Positions 1 through 8,116 of a stretch of 64,000 bases of DNA are shown one piece after another. The stretch's first letter is position 1. Every line of letters begins with the position of its first letter. The translations under genes and the position numbers were made by a program. Below the pieces are notes generated by a model, which saw nothing but the letters and a program-made list of their open reading frames with translations, made no database searches and was not told where the DNA came from. Source of the stretch: Nostoc calcicola FACHB-3891 (GTDB lineage Bacteria; Cyanobacteriota; Cyanobacteriia; Cyanobacteriales; Nostocaceae); the NCBI RefSeq assembly GCF_014697355.1, contig NZ_JACJRQ010000005.1:124001-188000 (forward strand). The letters run 5' to 3'.

Positions 1-196
1 AAGTCTGAAGTTCGGCTACAGAGAATATGCCACAATTAATTTGAGGCTATCATTGCTTGAACTGGATGCATGGCACGATCGCATTTCTTGATGAATTTTG
101 GGTCAAGTTTCCAGCCGGGTTTCCGTTTGTAGCAAACTTTTCCAGACGAATTTGGAATTGCTTAAACGTGCTAAACCACTTAATAAATATTTAATT

Positions 197-1867
197 ATGA
201 GTTTTGTACTCCCCACTTTGACTGCTAGCCAGATGTTCGGGCAAAAAATAATTCGACCGCTGACTGCTGCTACCCTGTCCGGTATTGCTTTCGTTAAAGA
301 TAGACTGATTGCCATTGACAGCCTGAAAGGGCATCTACTGGAGATCGATCCCACCTCTGACAACAGTAAAATTATCAATCCGCATCAAGTTAAGGAATTT
401 ACCGATGTCACTGGTTTAGCCATCTGGGAAGATACCCTGTGGGTGAGTCGCGATCGCAGTGTTTATTTGTGCAAGCTGAATGCCTTGGGTCTAGAACATT
501 TTGTGACATTGCCTTATGCAGCGGACGGCGTTGCTGTTTGGGAAACAACGGTCTACGTCAGTTGCCAAAGACTAGGCTACATTCTGATTTTTGACCTGGA
601 AACCCGAAAAGAAATTACCAGATTTTATGCCCCTGGAGTTGGGGTAGAAAATTTGGCAGTTACTCAGGATATGTTGTGGATTTGCGATCGCACAGAACAA
701 ACAGTTTACGCGATGGATAGGGCAACTGGAGAAGTTAAATTTAGTGTTCTGACTCCCTTTGAATCGCCTACAGGCATAGCGATACATAAAGATGGCGAAA
801 CTGGCAAAGAAAGTATCTATGTCGCCTACGCCTCCGAGGAGCCTTATATCCGGGACAATCCCAATGCCGATCCGAATCATGAGCTAACTTACCGCGATCG
901 TACTTTTATTCATCCCCTGTATTATCATTACGAGCCAGATAAGCGCTACGCCCTCTCTAATGGCTATCTCATTGAAATGTCCTATGCTGAAGAGATTGCA
1001 CCCTTAGATGAGGTTTATTTACCCGATGTAGAATGGCGCATTGCCCTACCATCGGAAACCGAGCGTCAAAAGGTGAAACACGTTGAAGCCATTGGTCTAC
1101 CCTTCACCGAAGAAGTAATAGATGGGCAACGTGTAGCAGTATTTAAATTTGATGCTCTTACTCCAGGCGAACGCCATATATTTGGCTGGAAAGCACTTTT
1201 GGAAGTTCGAGGGATTAAGTATCGCATCACACCCAAAGATGTGGAAAGTATACCCGAACTTTCACCAGAATTGCAAAGCCGCTACCTAGTGGATGACGAC
1301 GATTTAGCAATGGACACTACCATTGTCCGCCGTGCCGCCAGAGAAGCAATTGGCTCTGAAACCAATGTGTTGCGGAAAATGTACAGCATCCGTAATTATG
1401 TATACGACGAATTATCCTATGGTATTAAACCGTACATCGATCCGCCAGATATAGTTTTAGAACGCGGCGTTGGTTCCTGTGGTGAATATGTCGGCGTTTT
1501 ACTGGCATTATGCCGCTTAAATGGCATCCCCTGTCGCACCGTTGGCAGATATAAATGTCCACCTAACAGCGAACACCAAGGCGTACCTCTACAACCTGAT
1601 TTTAATCATGTTTGGCTAGAGTTCTACGTACCGAATTTTGGCTGGTTGCCAATGGAATCCAATCCTGATGATGTCGGTCATGGCGGACCATATCCCACGC
1701 GCTTTTTTATGGGCTTGTCCTGGTATCACATTGAAATTGGTAAAGGTATCACCTTTGAAACCGTGACCAGCCAAGGTGCGCGGTTAACCAAAGAAGATGT
1801 CCCCATTGGCGACTTAGCAATCAATCACATTCGGTTCACAATTCTTAAAGAATTGCCACCTTTTTGA
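197..1867 (+). CDS. Beta-propeller/transglutaminase-like domain protein
   Basis: The N-terminal ~220 residues read as repeating beta-propeller blades of the SMP-30/NHL type (patterns such as VTGLAIWEDTLWVS and VAVWETTVYVS). The C-terminal part is a transglutaminase-like cysteine protease fold. From ATG 197 the likely catalytic Cys is C428 in GSCGEYVG and the His is H471 in FNHVWLEF; the third position lies in GWLPMESN, where Glu occupies the place of the usual Asp. The longest frame opens at TTG 98, but the 33 extra residues look non-conserved, so I prefer ATG 197; neither start has a strong Shine-Dalgarno. No signal peptide is evident. Substrate unknown; a protease or amidase role is inference. 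It stands alone upstream of an inverted-repeat region. Confidence 0.75.
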   Translation: MSFVLPTLTASQMFGQKIIRPLTAATLSGIAFVKDRLIAIDSLKGHLLEIDPTSDNSKIINPHQVKEFTDVTGLAIWEDTLWVSRDRSVYLCKLNALGLEHFVTLPYAADGVAVWETTVYVSCQRLGYILIFDLETRKEITRFYAPGVGVENLAVTQDMLWICDRTEQTVYAMDRATGEVKFSVLTPFESPTGIAIHKDGETGKESIYVAYASEEPYIRDNPNADPNHELTYRDRTFIHPLYYHYEPDKRYALSNGYLIEMSYAEEIAPLDEVYLPDVEWRIALPSETERQKVKHVEAIGLPFTEEVIDGQRVAVFKFDALTPGERHIFGWKALLEVRGIKYRITPKDVESIPELSPELQSRYLVDDDDLAMDTTIVRRAAREAIGSETNVLRKMYSIRNYVYDELSYGIKPYIDPPDIVLERGVGSCGEYVGVLLALCRLNGIPCRTVGRYKCPPNSEHQGVPLQPDFNHVWLEFYVPNFGWLPMESNPDDVGHGGPYPTRFFMGLSWYHIEIGKGITFETVTSQGARLTKEDVPIGDLAINHIRFTILKELPPF

Positions 1868-2047
1868 ATTTGGGCATTGGAAGAGGACACGGGGACGCGG
1901 GCACACCGGGACGCGGCGAAAGAAGAGGATGTGAGACAAGCCAAGAAGTCTGAACTGAGGCCAGAACTTTGGAGGAAAGACTTCTTGCAATTTTTCTCTT
2001 CATCTCTCTCATCCCCGCGTCCCCGCGTCTCCCCATGCCCCAAAATA
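1868..2047. repeat. Intergenic inverted repeat
   Basis: The gap between the transglutaminase-like gene and the nuclease gene is mostly inverted repeat. The 11-mer GGGGACGCGGG (1891-1901) pairs with CCCGCGTCCCC (2014-2024), flanked by GGGCAT (1872-1877) and ATGCCC (2035-2040). A second nested pair is AGAAGTC (1944-1950) with GACTTCT (1979-1985). The two genes converge here, so it may act as a bidirectional terminator, but the layout also fits a non-autonomous dispersed repeat. Confidence 0.6.
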
Positions 2048-2902
2048 TTAGCTGTGAGCTCTTAAACTGGGTAATGGATACGATTGATGCTGCTTAAAAT
2101 CAGCAAACTCGCAAATAGAATTAAATGGACAAAAGCGGCAGTGAGAACCAGGATTGGGAGGGAAAATTTTACTAAAATCACTCGTTTCTTCCTGATATTT
2201 TTGTAAATCTTGCTGGTGTTTGTGGGCAATATTCGCTAAATCAAATTTTAAGGCTTCTAATTCGGTATTATTAATGCTAATCAACTCAGATTTTTTACAA
2301 ATTTCTAGATTGTAAAATGATGCGACAGCTTGTCTTCCAGGATAAAGATAACGAGCCGCTAACAAATAAACTAAAGCTTGTCGTCGGTCAAAAGCCGATT
2401 TTCCAGTTTTGAAATCCAAAATATGTAAGGTGCGATCGCTCTCAATAAAAACGCAGTCCATAGCCGCATATAACCGAAAGCAATAATCTTGTTGTTCAAT
2501 GACAATCGGTTTCGGAAAACCTTCATCACCAGGAGTTAATTGAATAATATTTTTATCCATCAGCAACGGCGCATCATGATATTTTCTCAAAATTTGCAGC
2601 ACCCGTTGCCGGACTTGTTCGCTGGAGTTGCCTAATTTTAGTAGCTGTGCAACTTTTTCTACGCCATCTGATTGCTGCAAAAGGTGTCTGTGATTATGAA
2701 ACTCATAAACGCCTTTTTGGGCAAGTATCCCAATCCGCTGGGGTGCAGTGGCTTTCGCTAATAGTGCTTTGACTTGTGGTTCGTGTTGCCGCGCTTTGAT
2801 AAACCCCCGTCTCATCTGGCAATGCCAGCGTTCTTGCCCTGACGCCGGGGCAACTAAAGACCAAAGGTGATAACTGGCAAAAGGTCGATCGGGGGTTGAC
2901 AT
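2048..2902 (-). CDS. PD-(D/E)XK nuclease with predicted 4Fe-4S cluster
   Basis: RecB/AddB/Cas4-like nuclease domain. From the start chosen here the core motif is D149 (AAMDCVF) and D163-x-K165 in ILDFKTGK, the canonical acidic/Lys triad. Four cysteines, C28 plus C255-x2-C258-x5-C264 (CRFCPFNSIC), match the arrangement that staples the nuclease fold with an iron-sulfur cluster in AddB and Cas4. The open frame extends upstream to 3040, but that would overlap the divergent mutase gene and adds non-conserved sequence; ATG at 2902 gives 284 residues. No cas genes are nearby, so a CRISPR role is unlikely; stand-alone DNA repair or processing is the inference. Confidence 0.8.
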   Translation of the reverse strand: MSTPDRPFASYHLWSLVAPASGQERWHCQMRRGFIKARQHEPQVKALLAKATAPQRIGILAQKGVYEFHNHRHLLQQSDGVEKVAQLLKLGNSSEQVRQRVLQILRKYHDAPLLMDKNIIQLTPGDEGFPKPIVIEQQDYCFRLYAAMDCVFIESDRTLHILDFKTGKSAFDRRQALVYLLAARYLYPGRQAVASFYNLEICKKSELISINNTELEALKFDLANIAHKHQQDLQKYQEETSDFSKIFPPNPGSHCRFCPFNSICEFADFKQHQSYPLPSLRAHS

Positions 2903-3049
2903 TGCTCGGAAACAGTGAGAGAAAGTACGGTGGGAAGAACTATGTTCGACAATTTCCGCCGAACATAACTTCGGAGGATACTTGCTGCTACACACGCTTT
3001 GCGGGAAGCTTTTAATAGTACTGATGATGTACGGGAGCAAGTGGCAAAA

Positions 3050-4480
3050 ATGAGCGCTAGTAGCAATTCCAGCAAGATAAAATTTGGTACCGATGGATGG
3101 CGAGGCATTATTGCCGATGACTTTACTTTCCCCAATGTGCGGAAAGTAACAAGAGCGATCGCCAGTTACCTCGAAACAGCCTACACAAAAGATAGACCAG
3201 TACTTATTGCCTACGATACTAGGTTTTTAGCTGACCAGTTTGCCCAAACAGCCGCCCAAGTCTTGGCAGATTTGGGTTGGACTGTGAAAATTACCGATCG
3301 GGATTGTCCCACACCAGTAATTGCCTACAACGCCCGTCACCTAAATTCCGCTGGGGCGTTAATGTTTACTGCTAGTCATAATCCAGCACCATACTGTGGA
3401 ATTAAATATATCCCCGATTATGCTGGACCTGCCACTCCAGAGATTACTGATACTATTGTGGCAAATATAGAAAGTGCATCGGATGAACTGCCTAGTAGCA
3501 GCCGACCCGATTTAATTTCCACTTTCGATCCCAAGCCAGATTACCTGGAATTTATCTATACCCTGCTTGATGTAGAACGAATTAGGAGCGCTAATTTAAA
3601 GGTAAAATACGATGCTCTCTATTCTACTTCTCGCGGTTATTTAGATGAAGTTTTGCAACATAGTGGTGTTCAGTTAGAAAGTTTCCACACTTGGAGGGAT
3701 GTATTATTTGGCGGTGGGATGCCAGAACCCAAAGGAGAACAATTAGTTGAGTTAGTGGAAGCAGTAGTCAAGGATCGCGCCGATTTGGGTTTGGCGACAG
3801 ATGGAGATAGCGATCGCTTTGGTATTGTTGATGAACAAGGTACTGTCCTCACTCCGAATACTGTGCTGTTAGTTCTAGCACGACATTTAATCAAAAATAA
3901 AGGCAAAAGCGGCGCCATCGTCCGCACTGTGGCTACAACCCACCTACTGGATAACTTCGCAGCTAAATACGGGCTGCAAATTTATGAAACAGCAGTGGGC
4001 TTTAAATACATCGGTGAAAAAATGCGGGAAACTGCTGTACTCATTGGTGGAGAAGAATCAGGCGGATTAAGTGTAATTGGGCATATTCCCGAAAAAGACG
4101 GTGTTTTAGCTGATATGCTGGTGGCAGAAGCCATCGCCTATGAAGGGAAACCCCTAAGTCAGCTAGTTAAAGAAGCGATCGCTGAAGCTGATGGGCCACT
4201 TTACAACACCCGCCTTGACTTGCACCTCACCGAGTCTCACAAAATTGCTGTCATCGACTCCTTTACCAAAAATCCACCCACAGAGGTAGCCGGAATTAAA
4301 GTCAAGGAAGTCGGGCGTAAAGACGGTATTAAACTCTATTTAGAAGAAGGTAGCTGGGTACTGCTGCGTCCTTCCGGTACAGAACCCTTGGTGCGCGTTT
4401 ACCTAGAAACCAACTCTCCCGAAAAACTCACCCAAATCTCTCAAGAGATGGAAAGTGTCATTGCTAAGCTAGAAGCATAA
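3050..4480 (+). CDS. Phosphoglucomutase/phosphomannomutase family protein
   Basis: Alpha-D-phosphohexomutase interconverting hexose 1- and 6-phosphates. From ATG 3050 (476 residues) the active-site phosphoserine is S109 in FTASHNP, the Mg loop is DGDSD (251-255), the sugar-binding loop is GGEESGG (333-339) and the phosphate-binding loop is RPSGTEP (440-446). All four family signatures are intact. The frame is open from 2999, but ATG 3050 sits at the conserved N-terminus (KIKFGTDGWRG). It diverges from the nuclease gene with ~150 bp between starts. Substrate preference (glucose, mannose or glucosamine phosphate) cannot be fixed from sequence alone. Confidence 0.92.
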   Translation: MSASSNSSKIKFGTDGWRGIIADDFTFPNVRKVTRAIASYLETAYTKDRPVLIAYDTRFLADQFAQTAAQVLADLGWTVKITDRDCPTPVIAYNARHLNSAGALMFTASHNPAPYCGIKYIPDYAGPATPEITDTIVANIESASDELPSSSRPDLISTFDPKPDYLEFIYTLLDVERIRSANLKVKYDALYSTSRGYLDEVLQHSGVQLESFHTWRDVLFGGGMPEPKGEQLVELVEAVVKDRADLGLATDGDSDRFGIVDEQGTVLTPNTVLLVLARHLIKNKGKSGAIVRTVATTHLLDNFAAKYGLQIYETAVGFKYIGEKMRETAVLIGGEESGGLSVIGHIPEKDGVLADMLVAEAIAYEGKPLSQLVKEAIAEADGPLYNTRLDLHLTESHKIAVIDSFTKNPPTEVAGIKVKEVGRKDGIKLYLEEGSWVLLRPSGTEPLVRVYLETNSPEKLTQISQEMESVIAKLEA

Positions 4481-4486
4481 GAGTCT

Positions 4487-4877
4487 AGGAGTTAGGAGTT
4501 AAGAGTTAAGAGTTAGGAGTTAGGAGTTAAGAGTTAAGAGTTGTAAATTAGCAATTCTTAACTCTTAATTTATAACTTCGCTCAAAATCCTCACTCCTAA
4601 CTCCTCACTCCTAACTTCTAACTCCTCACTCCTAACTCCTCACTCCTCACTTCTAACTCCTCACTCCTAACTCCTCACTCCTAACTTCTAACTCCTCACT
4701 CCTAACTCCTCACTCCTAACTTCTAACTCCTCACTCCTAACTCCTCACTCTTAACTTCTAACTCCTCACTCCTAACTCCTCACTCCTAACTTCTAACTCC
4801 TCACTCCTAACTTCTAACTCCTCACTCCTAACTCCTCACTCCTCACTCCTAACTTCTAACTCCTCACTCCTAACTTT
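4487..4877. repeat. STRR array of heptamers, inverted halves
   Basis: Left part (about 4490-4550) is repeated GAGTTAG/GAGTTAA heptamers; right part (about 4590-4876) is the complementary CTAACTC/CTCACTC series. On the right the heptamers form a higher-order 35-nt unit of five: TCTAACT, CCTCACT, CCTAACT, CCTCACT, CCTAACT, repeated several times with small changes. The halves can fold back on each other. No unique spacers occur, so this is not CRISPR. It is the largest such array in the window and ends ~10 bp before the LapA-like start codon. Confidence 0.95.
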
Positions 4878-4886
4878 TATTAAAAT

Positions 4887-5165
4887 ATGAAAACTTTAGC
4901 TCCTTTATTGACAATCGTAGTTGTAGCTGTTTGGGTAATGGCGATCGCAATTATTTCAGTTCAAAATGCCACGCCAGTATCGTTAAAATTCTTAACATTT
5001 CAATCAATACAAATACCAGCAGGTTTAGTTTTAGCTTTTAGTGCAGTTATCGGATTAATTGGCACGGCACTGCTGCAACCACTGTGGAATCATAGTGGTT
5101 ATAGACAGGGTAATTCTCGGTTAGAAGACGATGCCGAATTTTTTGTTGACGATCAAGATTTTTGA
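4887..5165 (+). CDS. LapA-domain (DUF1049) membrane protein
   Basis: Small protein of 92 residues with two hydrophobic helices, approximately residues 7-27 and 43-65, joined by the short segment SVQNATPVSLKFLTFQSIQIP. The QN-x-TPVSLKF pattern between the helices is typical of the lipopolysaccharide assembly protein A domain family. The C-terminus is short, acidic and cytoplasmic-looking (EDDAEFFVDDQDF). Its function in cyanobacteria is not established; a role in envelope assembly is inferred from the family only. The heptamer array abuts it, so no clean upstream ribosome site is visible. Confidence 0.75.
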   Translation: MKTLAPLLTIVVVAVWVMAIAIISVQNATPVSLKFLTFQSIQIPAGLVLAFSAVIGLIGTALLQPLWNHSGYRQGNSRLEDDAEFFVDDQDF

Positions 5166-5256
5166 GGATTGAAAAGCTGTGCAGTACCAAAACATTATTA
5201 CAATCGAACCGGGGAAGCGAGGAACTTGAGCGAATTGGAAAATGAGGTGAGGGGCT

Positions 5257-5700
5257 ATGAGTGCAACCCATACAACAGATTTTAATTTGTGGATTGAACA
5301 GACAGCCCAATTATTGCGATCGCATCGCTGGGATGAAATCGATCTCGAACATCTGATTGAAGAGGTTGAAGGCTTGGGCAAAAGCGAACGGCGGGCTATT
5401 ACCAGTCAACTAACTCGCTTGCTTTTGCATTTACTGAAATGGCAATATCAGCCCCAGCGTCGCTCAGATAGTTGGCTGGATTCCATCACTGATTCTCGCA
5501 CCCAAATTGAGTTAGCCATAGTCGATAGTCCTAGTCTTAAGAACTATCCTACAGAGCAACTTGAAGAAAGTTATCAAAGGGCACGTAGGCAAGCAGCCAA
5601 GCAAACAGGAATACTTGTATCCGTATTTCCAGAAGAATGCCCATATTCTTTAGAATTAGTGTTAGATGAAGACTGGCTACCGCAAGCAAGCGATATTTGA
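5257..5700 (+). CDS. DUF29 family protein
   Basis: 147-residue DUF29 protein: starts with DFNLWIEQTAQLLRS, then DLEHLIEEVEGLGKSERRAI, the helix LLLHLLKWQYQP, and the typical end FPEECPYSLELVLDEDWLP. The start is supported by a G-rich Shine-Dalgarno (GGTGAGGGG) just before ATG 5257. The family is greatly expanded in cyanobacteria, with no settled biochemical function. Two further copies occur in this window (39055-39498 and 47968-48432). Confidence 0.9.
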   Translation: MSATHTTDFNLWIEQTAQLLRSHRWDEIDLEHLIEEVEGLGKSERRAITSQLTRLLLHLLKWQYQPQRRSDSWLDSITDSRTQIELAIVDSPSLKNYPTEQLEESYQRARRQAAKQTGILVSVFPEECPYSLELVLDEDWLPQASDI

Positions 5701-5717
5701 TAACTTTAGTGCCACAT

Positions 5718-5746
5718 GAAAAAAGCCCGTGTTAACAGGCTTTTTC
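5718..5746. terminator. Bidirectional intrinsic terminator
   Basis: Hairpin with AAAAAGCC on the left and GGCTTTTT on the right around a ~10-nt loop. It has an A-run on one side and a T-run on the other, so it can serve both the DUF29 gene (+) and the convergent 130-residue gene (-). Confidence 0.8.
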
Positions 5747-5782
5747 GGAAACTTTTAAGAGAGCGATCGCACTTTTATAAAA

Positions 5783-6175
5783 TCAAAATGTCCATTCGTG
5801 ATCTGGATCGTCAAGGGCAGCGCAAACAGAAGCTAAATTTGCAAGTTCTTTGAATGGGCTGGATTTAGCTATTTCTGTAATTGAGTTTAAGGTAAGGGCT
5901 AGTTGTTCATTATTGCCGGATGCGATCGCATTATCAACGACAGCAAATAAAGCACGAAAGTTTTCTGCACGCTCATCAAAAGAACGATCTAGATACGCCA
6001 TCAGCAACTCTCGCTGGGCATTAATCTTTGTGATTGTTTCTTTTTCCCACGCCTCAATATCACGTCTCTTTGTCTGTTCCTCTTCGGCAACCTTAAGGTA
6101 ATCGGTGTAAGCTGAAACCATTTGCTGTAAGGATTCAGCAGGATTCATAAATTCTTTGACTACTTTGATTGACAT
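5783..6175 (-). CDS. Small helical partner of glycine-rich membrane protein
   Basis: 130 residues, predicted mostly alpha-helical and highly charged, ending DDPDHEWTF. The stretch 62-115 (LDRSFDERAENF to SSPFKELANLA) resembles a widely distributed uncharacterised bacterial family, from memory; I cannot name a Pfam accession. It starts 2 bp after the stop of the upstream glycine-rich gene (6178-7149), with AGGA directly before the ATG, so the two are translationally coupled. No signal peptide, membrane segment or enzyme motif is seen. Function unknown; the coupling suggests a cytosolic regulator or immunity-like partner of the membrane protein. Confidence 0.7.
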   Translation of the reverse strand: MSIKVVKEFMNPAESLQQMVSAYTDYLKVAEEEQTKRRDIEAWEKETITKINAQRELLMAYLDRSFDERAENFRALFAVVDNAIASGNNEQLALTLNSITEIAKSSPFKELANLASVCAALDDPDHEWTF

Positions 6176-6177
6176 TC

Positions 6178-7149
6178 CTAATTGCCTCTCAAAGTACGAT
6201 ACTTGGCTTTAATAGTCGCAGTAGCGGGATTAAGCTGCCCTTCACTATCTAAAACAGGAGTTTTCATAATTTCTGCAAGTGCTTTAACGAAAAGTGCGAC
6301 TTTTTGAAACTTCTTAGCATCCCTGTTTTTGTCGAATGATGGTAAAGATTCAAGTTCTTGAAGACCTAGAATAGCGCATTCATTTAGGCACTCAAATACG
6401 CCCTGTAACTCAGTAATCCGGCGTCTTACTTGTTGCATAAAGTCTTTTGCTGCGTCAATTTTAGCGATCGCAGTGTTGACTTCAGCGTTGTACTCCCATG
6501 CCTTTGTCAATGCTTTTTCGCCTTCACCAGCAAGCACAAAACCTCCAATAAGGACAGCAGGACCAACGGTGATACCACCTAACACAAGAGAACCAAGAGC
6601 CATACCTCCGCCACCAGCAGCTAATGAGCCACCACCCAGCCATGCTAGAGTTGCATTCCAAGCTGCTGCACCGCTAAGTCCTCCTATGAGTGTCCCAGTA
6701 CTCGCTACTCCTACAGAGGTAGCAAGACTCATTGCACCACCGTACCCTGCTGCTGCTGCCCCAATAGCCTTGGCTCCACCTTTGAAAAACTGTTCAGCTT
6801 CCGTTGCAGCAGTTTTGTACTCCTTAATCTGCTGAACTGAAATTCCGTCTAACCCCTCTAAAAACTCCTTTTCACTTTGTTTTGCTTTACCAATGTTTCG
6901 TTCAATAAAGTCAACAAAGCGCCCAATTGTACTCATCATCACATCAAGCTGGAGTTGGCCATACTCTTCTGCAAGCTTGTTAGTTACCTCCCAGTCTGCT
7001 TTCAACTCACTGACTGCATTTGAGTGGCGCTTTTCAGCACGTTCACCAATTTCTTTTGCCTGATTCATATTGCCAACACCTTCAGCACCTTTTACTGCTC
7101 CGAAAGCAGCGGTTCCTAAAGCAATAGCACCCAAGATAAGTGGAATCAT
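6178..7149 (-). CDS. Glycine-rich putative membrane-inserting protein
   Basis: 323 residues in three parts. Residues 1-25 are a hydrophobic Gly/Ala helix. Residues 30-120 are charged, coiled-coil-like helix. Residues 123-210 are an extremely Gly/Ala-rich hydrophobic block (motifs GGLSGAAAWNATLAWLGGGS and AAGGGGMALGSLVLGG) that resembles glycine zippers in pore-forming or membrane-inserting proteins. Residues 215-323 are again charged helices. I recognise the NATLAWLGGGSLAAGGGGM signature as widespread in uncharacterised bacterial proteins but know no assigned function. It is the first gene of a two-gene unit with 5783-6175. An alpha-pore-forming or membrane-remodelling role is inference. Confidence 0.7.
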   Translation of the reverse strand: MIPLILGAIALGTAAFGAVKGAEGVGNMNQAKEIGERAEKRHSNAVSELKADWEVTNKLAEEYGQLQLDVMMSTIGRFVDFIERNIGKAKQSEKEFLEGLDGISVQQIKEYKTAATEAEQFFKGGAKAIGAAAAGYGGAMSLATSVGVASTGTLIGGLSGAAAWNATLAWLGGGSLAAGGGGMALGSLVLGGITVGPAVLIGGFVLAGEGEKALTKAWEYNAEVNTAIAKIDAAKDFMQQVRRRITELQGVFECLNECAILGLQELESLPSFDKNRDAKKFQKVALFVKALAEIMKTPVLDSEGQLNPATATIKAKYRTLRGN

Positions 7150-7391
7150 GAAATACTCCTGATTGTGATTAGTATTTGGCTAGTACTTGTCTACGGATTA
7201 AACATCAAAATAAGGCATCACCTTATACTTATATTTCCCTGGGATACCAACTAATGAACATTCAGAAGGTATAAGTTTGATGCTGCGGTAAATGTATTTA
7301 TCAATCTTTTTCGTCTTGAGGGCGATCGCTGGTCAACTAGAAGAAAACAGTAAAATAGTCAGCACATCTTTTTGAGGGCAGCATAACAGCT
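7150..7391. other. Intergenic region, likely divergent promoters
   Basis: About 240 bp between the glycine-rich gene (-) and the 73-residue gene (+). It contains a HIP1 octamer near 7322 and no repeat array. No promoter could be assigned with confidence. Confidence 0.4.
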
Positions 7392-7613
7392 ATGACCAAG
7401 TTACTTGAACAAGCGATCGCACGAGTGAAACAGCTTCCTGAAACTGAACAAGATGCCATTGCTGCGCTTATTCTGGAAGAACTGGAAGACGAAGCACGAT
7501 GGGACAAAGCATTTGCACAGTCTCATGATGTACTAGCTGAACTTGCAGCGGCAGCCTTAGCTGAAGACCAAGCAGGCAAAACTCAAGAACTAGATCCAGA
7601 GCTAAAATATTAA
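7392..7613 (+). CDS. Small antitoxin-like protein
   Basis: 73 residues, acidic and helical. The start MTKLLEQAIARVKQLPETEQDAIA and the following LILEELEDEARWDKAFA match the small antitoxin-like proteins that precede RelE/ParE-type toxins in many cyanobacteria. Here no such toxin follows; the next gene is HicB, 26 bp downstream. It may be an orphan antitoxin or part of a composite locus with hicBA. No DNA-binding motif is recognisable. Confidence 0.65.
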   Translation: MTKLLEQAIARVKQLPETEQDAIAALILEELEDEARWDKAFAQSHDVLAELAAAALAEDQAGKTQELDPELKY

Positions 7614-7639
7614 GCGCAGTCTTGTGGAGATGATTGGCG

Positions 7640-7828
7640 ATGAAAATTAAAGCAGTTATCTGGCAAGAAGATGGTGTATGGTGTGGTTCTGTACCTGCTT
7701 TACCAGGATGTCACACTTGGGGAGAAAGCTACGAACATTTGTTAGAGATGCTGGAAGATGCAATTCAAGGTTGGTTAGAAGTTGCTAGCGAACGAGAAGA
7801 ACTTGACTCTGATAAAGAGTTAGTTTAA
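7640..7828 (+). CDS. hicB: HicB-type antitoxin
   Basis: 62 residues from ATG 7640. The sequence MKIKAVIWQEDGVWCGSVPALPGCHTWG has the partially degraded RNase H-like fold of HicB, with the family pattern of a beta strand followed by VPALPGCHTWGES. There is no C-terminal DNA-binding domain, so it is the short HicB form. The TTG six bases upstream is an alternative start. It is followed after 8 bp by a hicA gene carrying an in-frame stop, so this antitoxin probably lacks its cognate functional toxin. Confidence 0.85.
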   Translation: MKIKAVIWQEDGVWCGSVPALPGCHTWGESYEHLLEMLEDAIQGWLEVASEREELDSDKELV

Positions 7829-7836
7829 ATCTGGCT

Positions 7837-8046
7837 ATGAAAGCTGTTTCAGGTAAAGTACTTTGTAAAGTTTTGGAACGGCAGGGTTGGAAATTGAAAC
7901 GGATTACTGGTAGTCATCACATTTATGCAAAAGAAGGTTTTGATGTGATACTTTCCATTCCGGTTCATAGTAATTGAGATTTACCGATTGGAACTTTAAA
8001 AAGTATTATGAAAGATGCTGGACTTACTGAAGAAGATTTGGACTAA
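7837..8046 (+). pseudogene. hicA: hicA toxin gene interrupted by in-frame TGA
   Basis: Reads MKAVSGKVLCKVLERQGW, then LKRITGSHHIYAKEGFDVIL, SIPVHSN, then a TGA at 7975-7977, then DLPIGTLKSIMKDAGLTEEDLD to TAA 8044-8046. This is a full-length HicA mRNA-interferase (about 69 codons) with the dsRBD-like fold and the catalytic His region GSHHIY. The stop falls where related proteins have Arg, Lys or Gly before DLPIGTL, so one substitution explains it. The truncated product of 46 residues lacks the last helix. The ATG and spacing from hicB (8 bp) are intact, suggesting recent inactivation. Confidence 0.85.
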
Positions 8047-8116
8047 TGTCTGATATTTGGGCGATGTCTACGACGGGCTACGCCTACGCAATTATCCAAA
8101 TCTCACGCAACAGCAA

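Noticed and set aside
2903-3040. N-terminal extension of the Fe-S nuclease
   Set aside because: It would run into the divergent mutase promoter region and lacks conserved features; ATG 2902 is preferred.
4585-4877. Possible CRISPR array
   Set aside because: Regular repeats are present but they are contiguous heptamers without unique spacers, and there are no cas genes.
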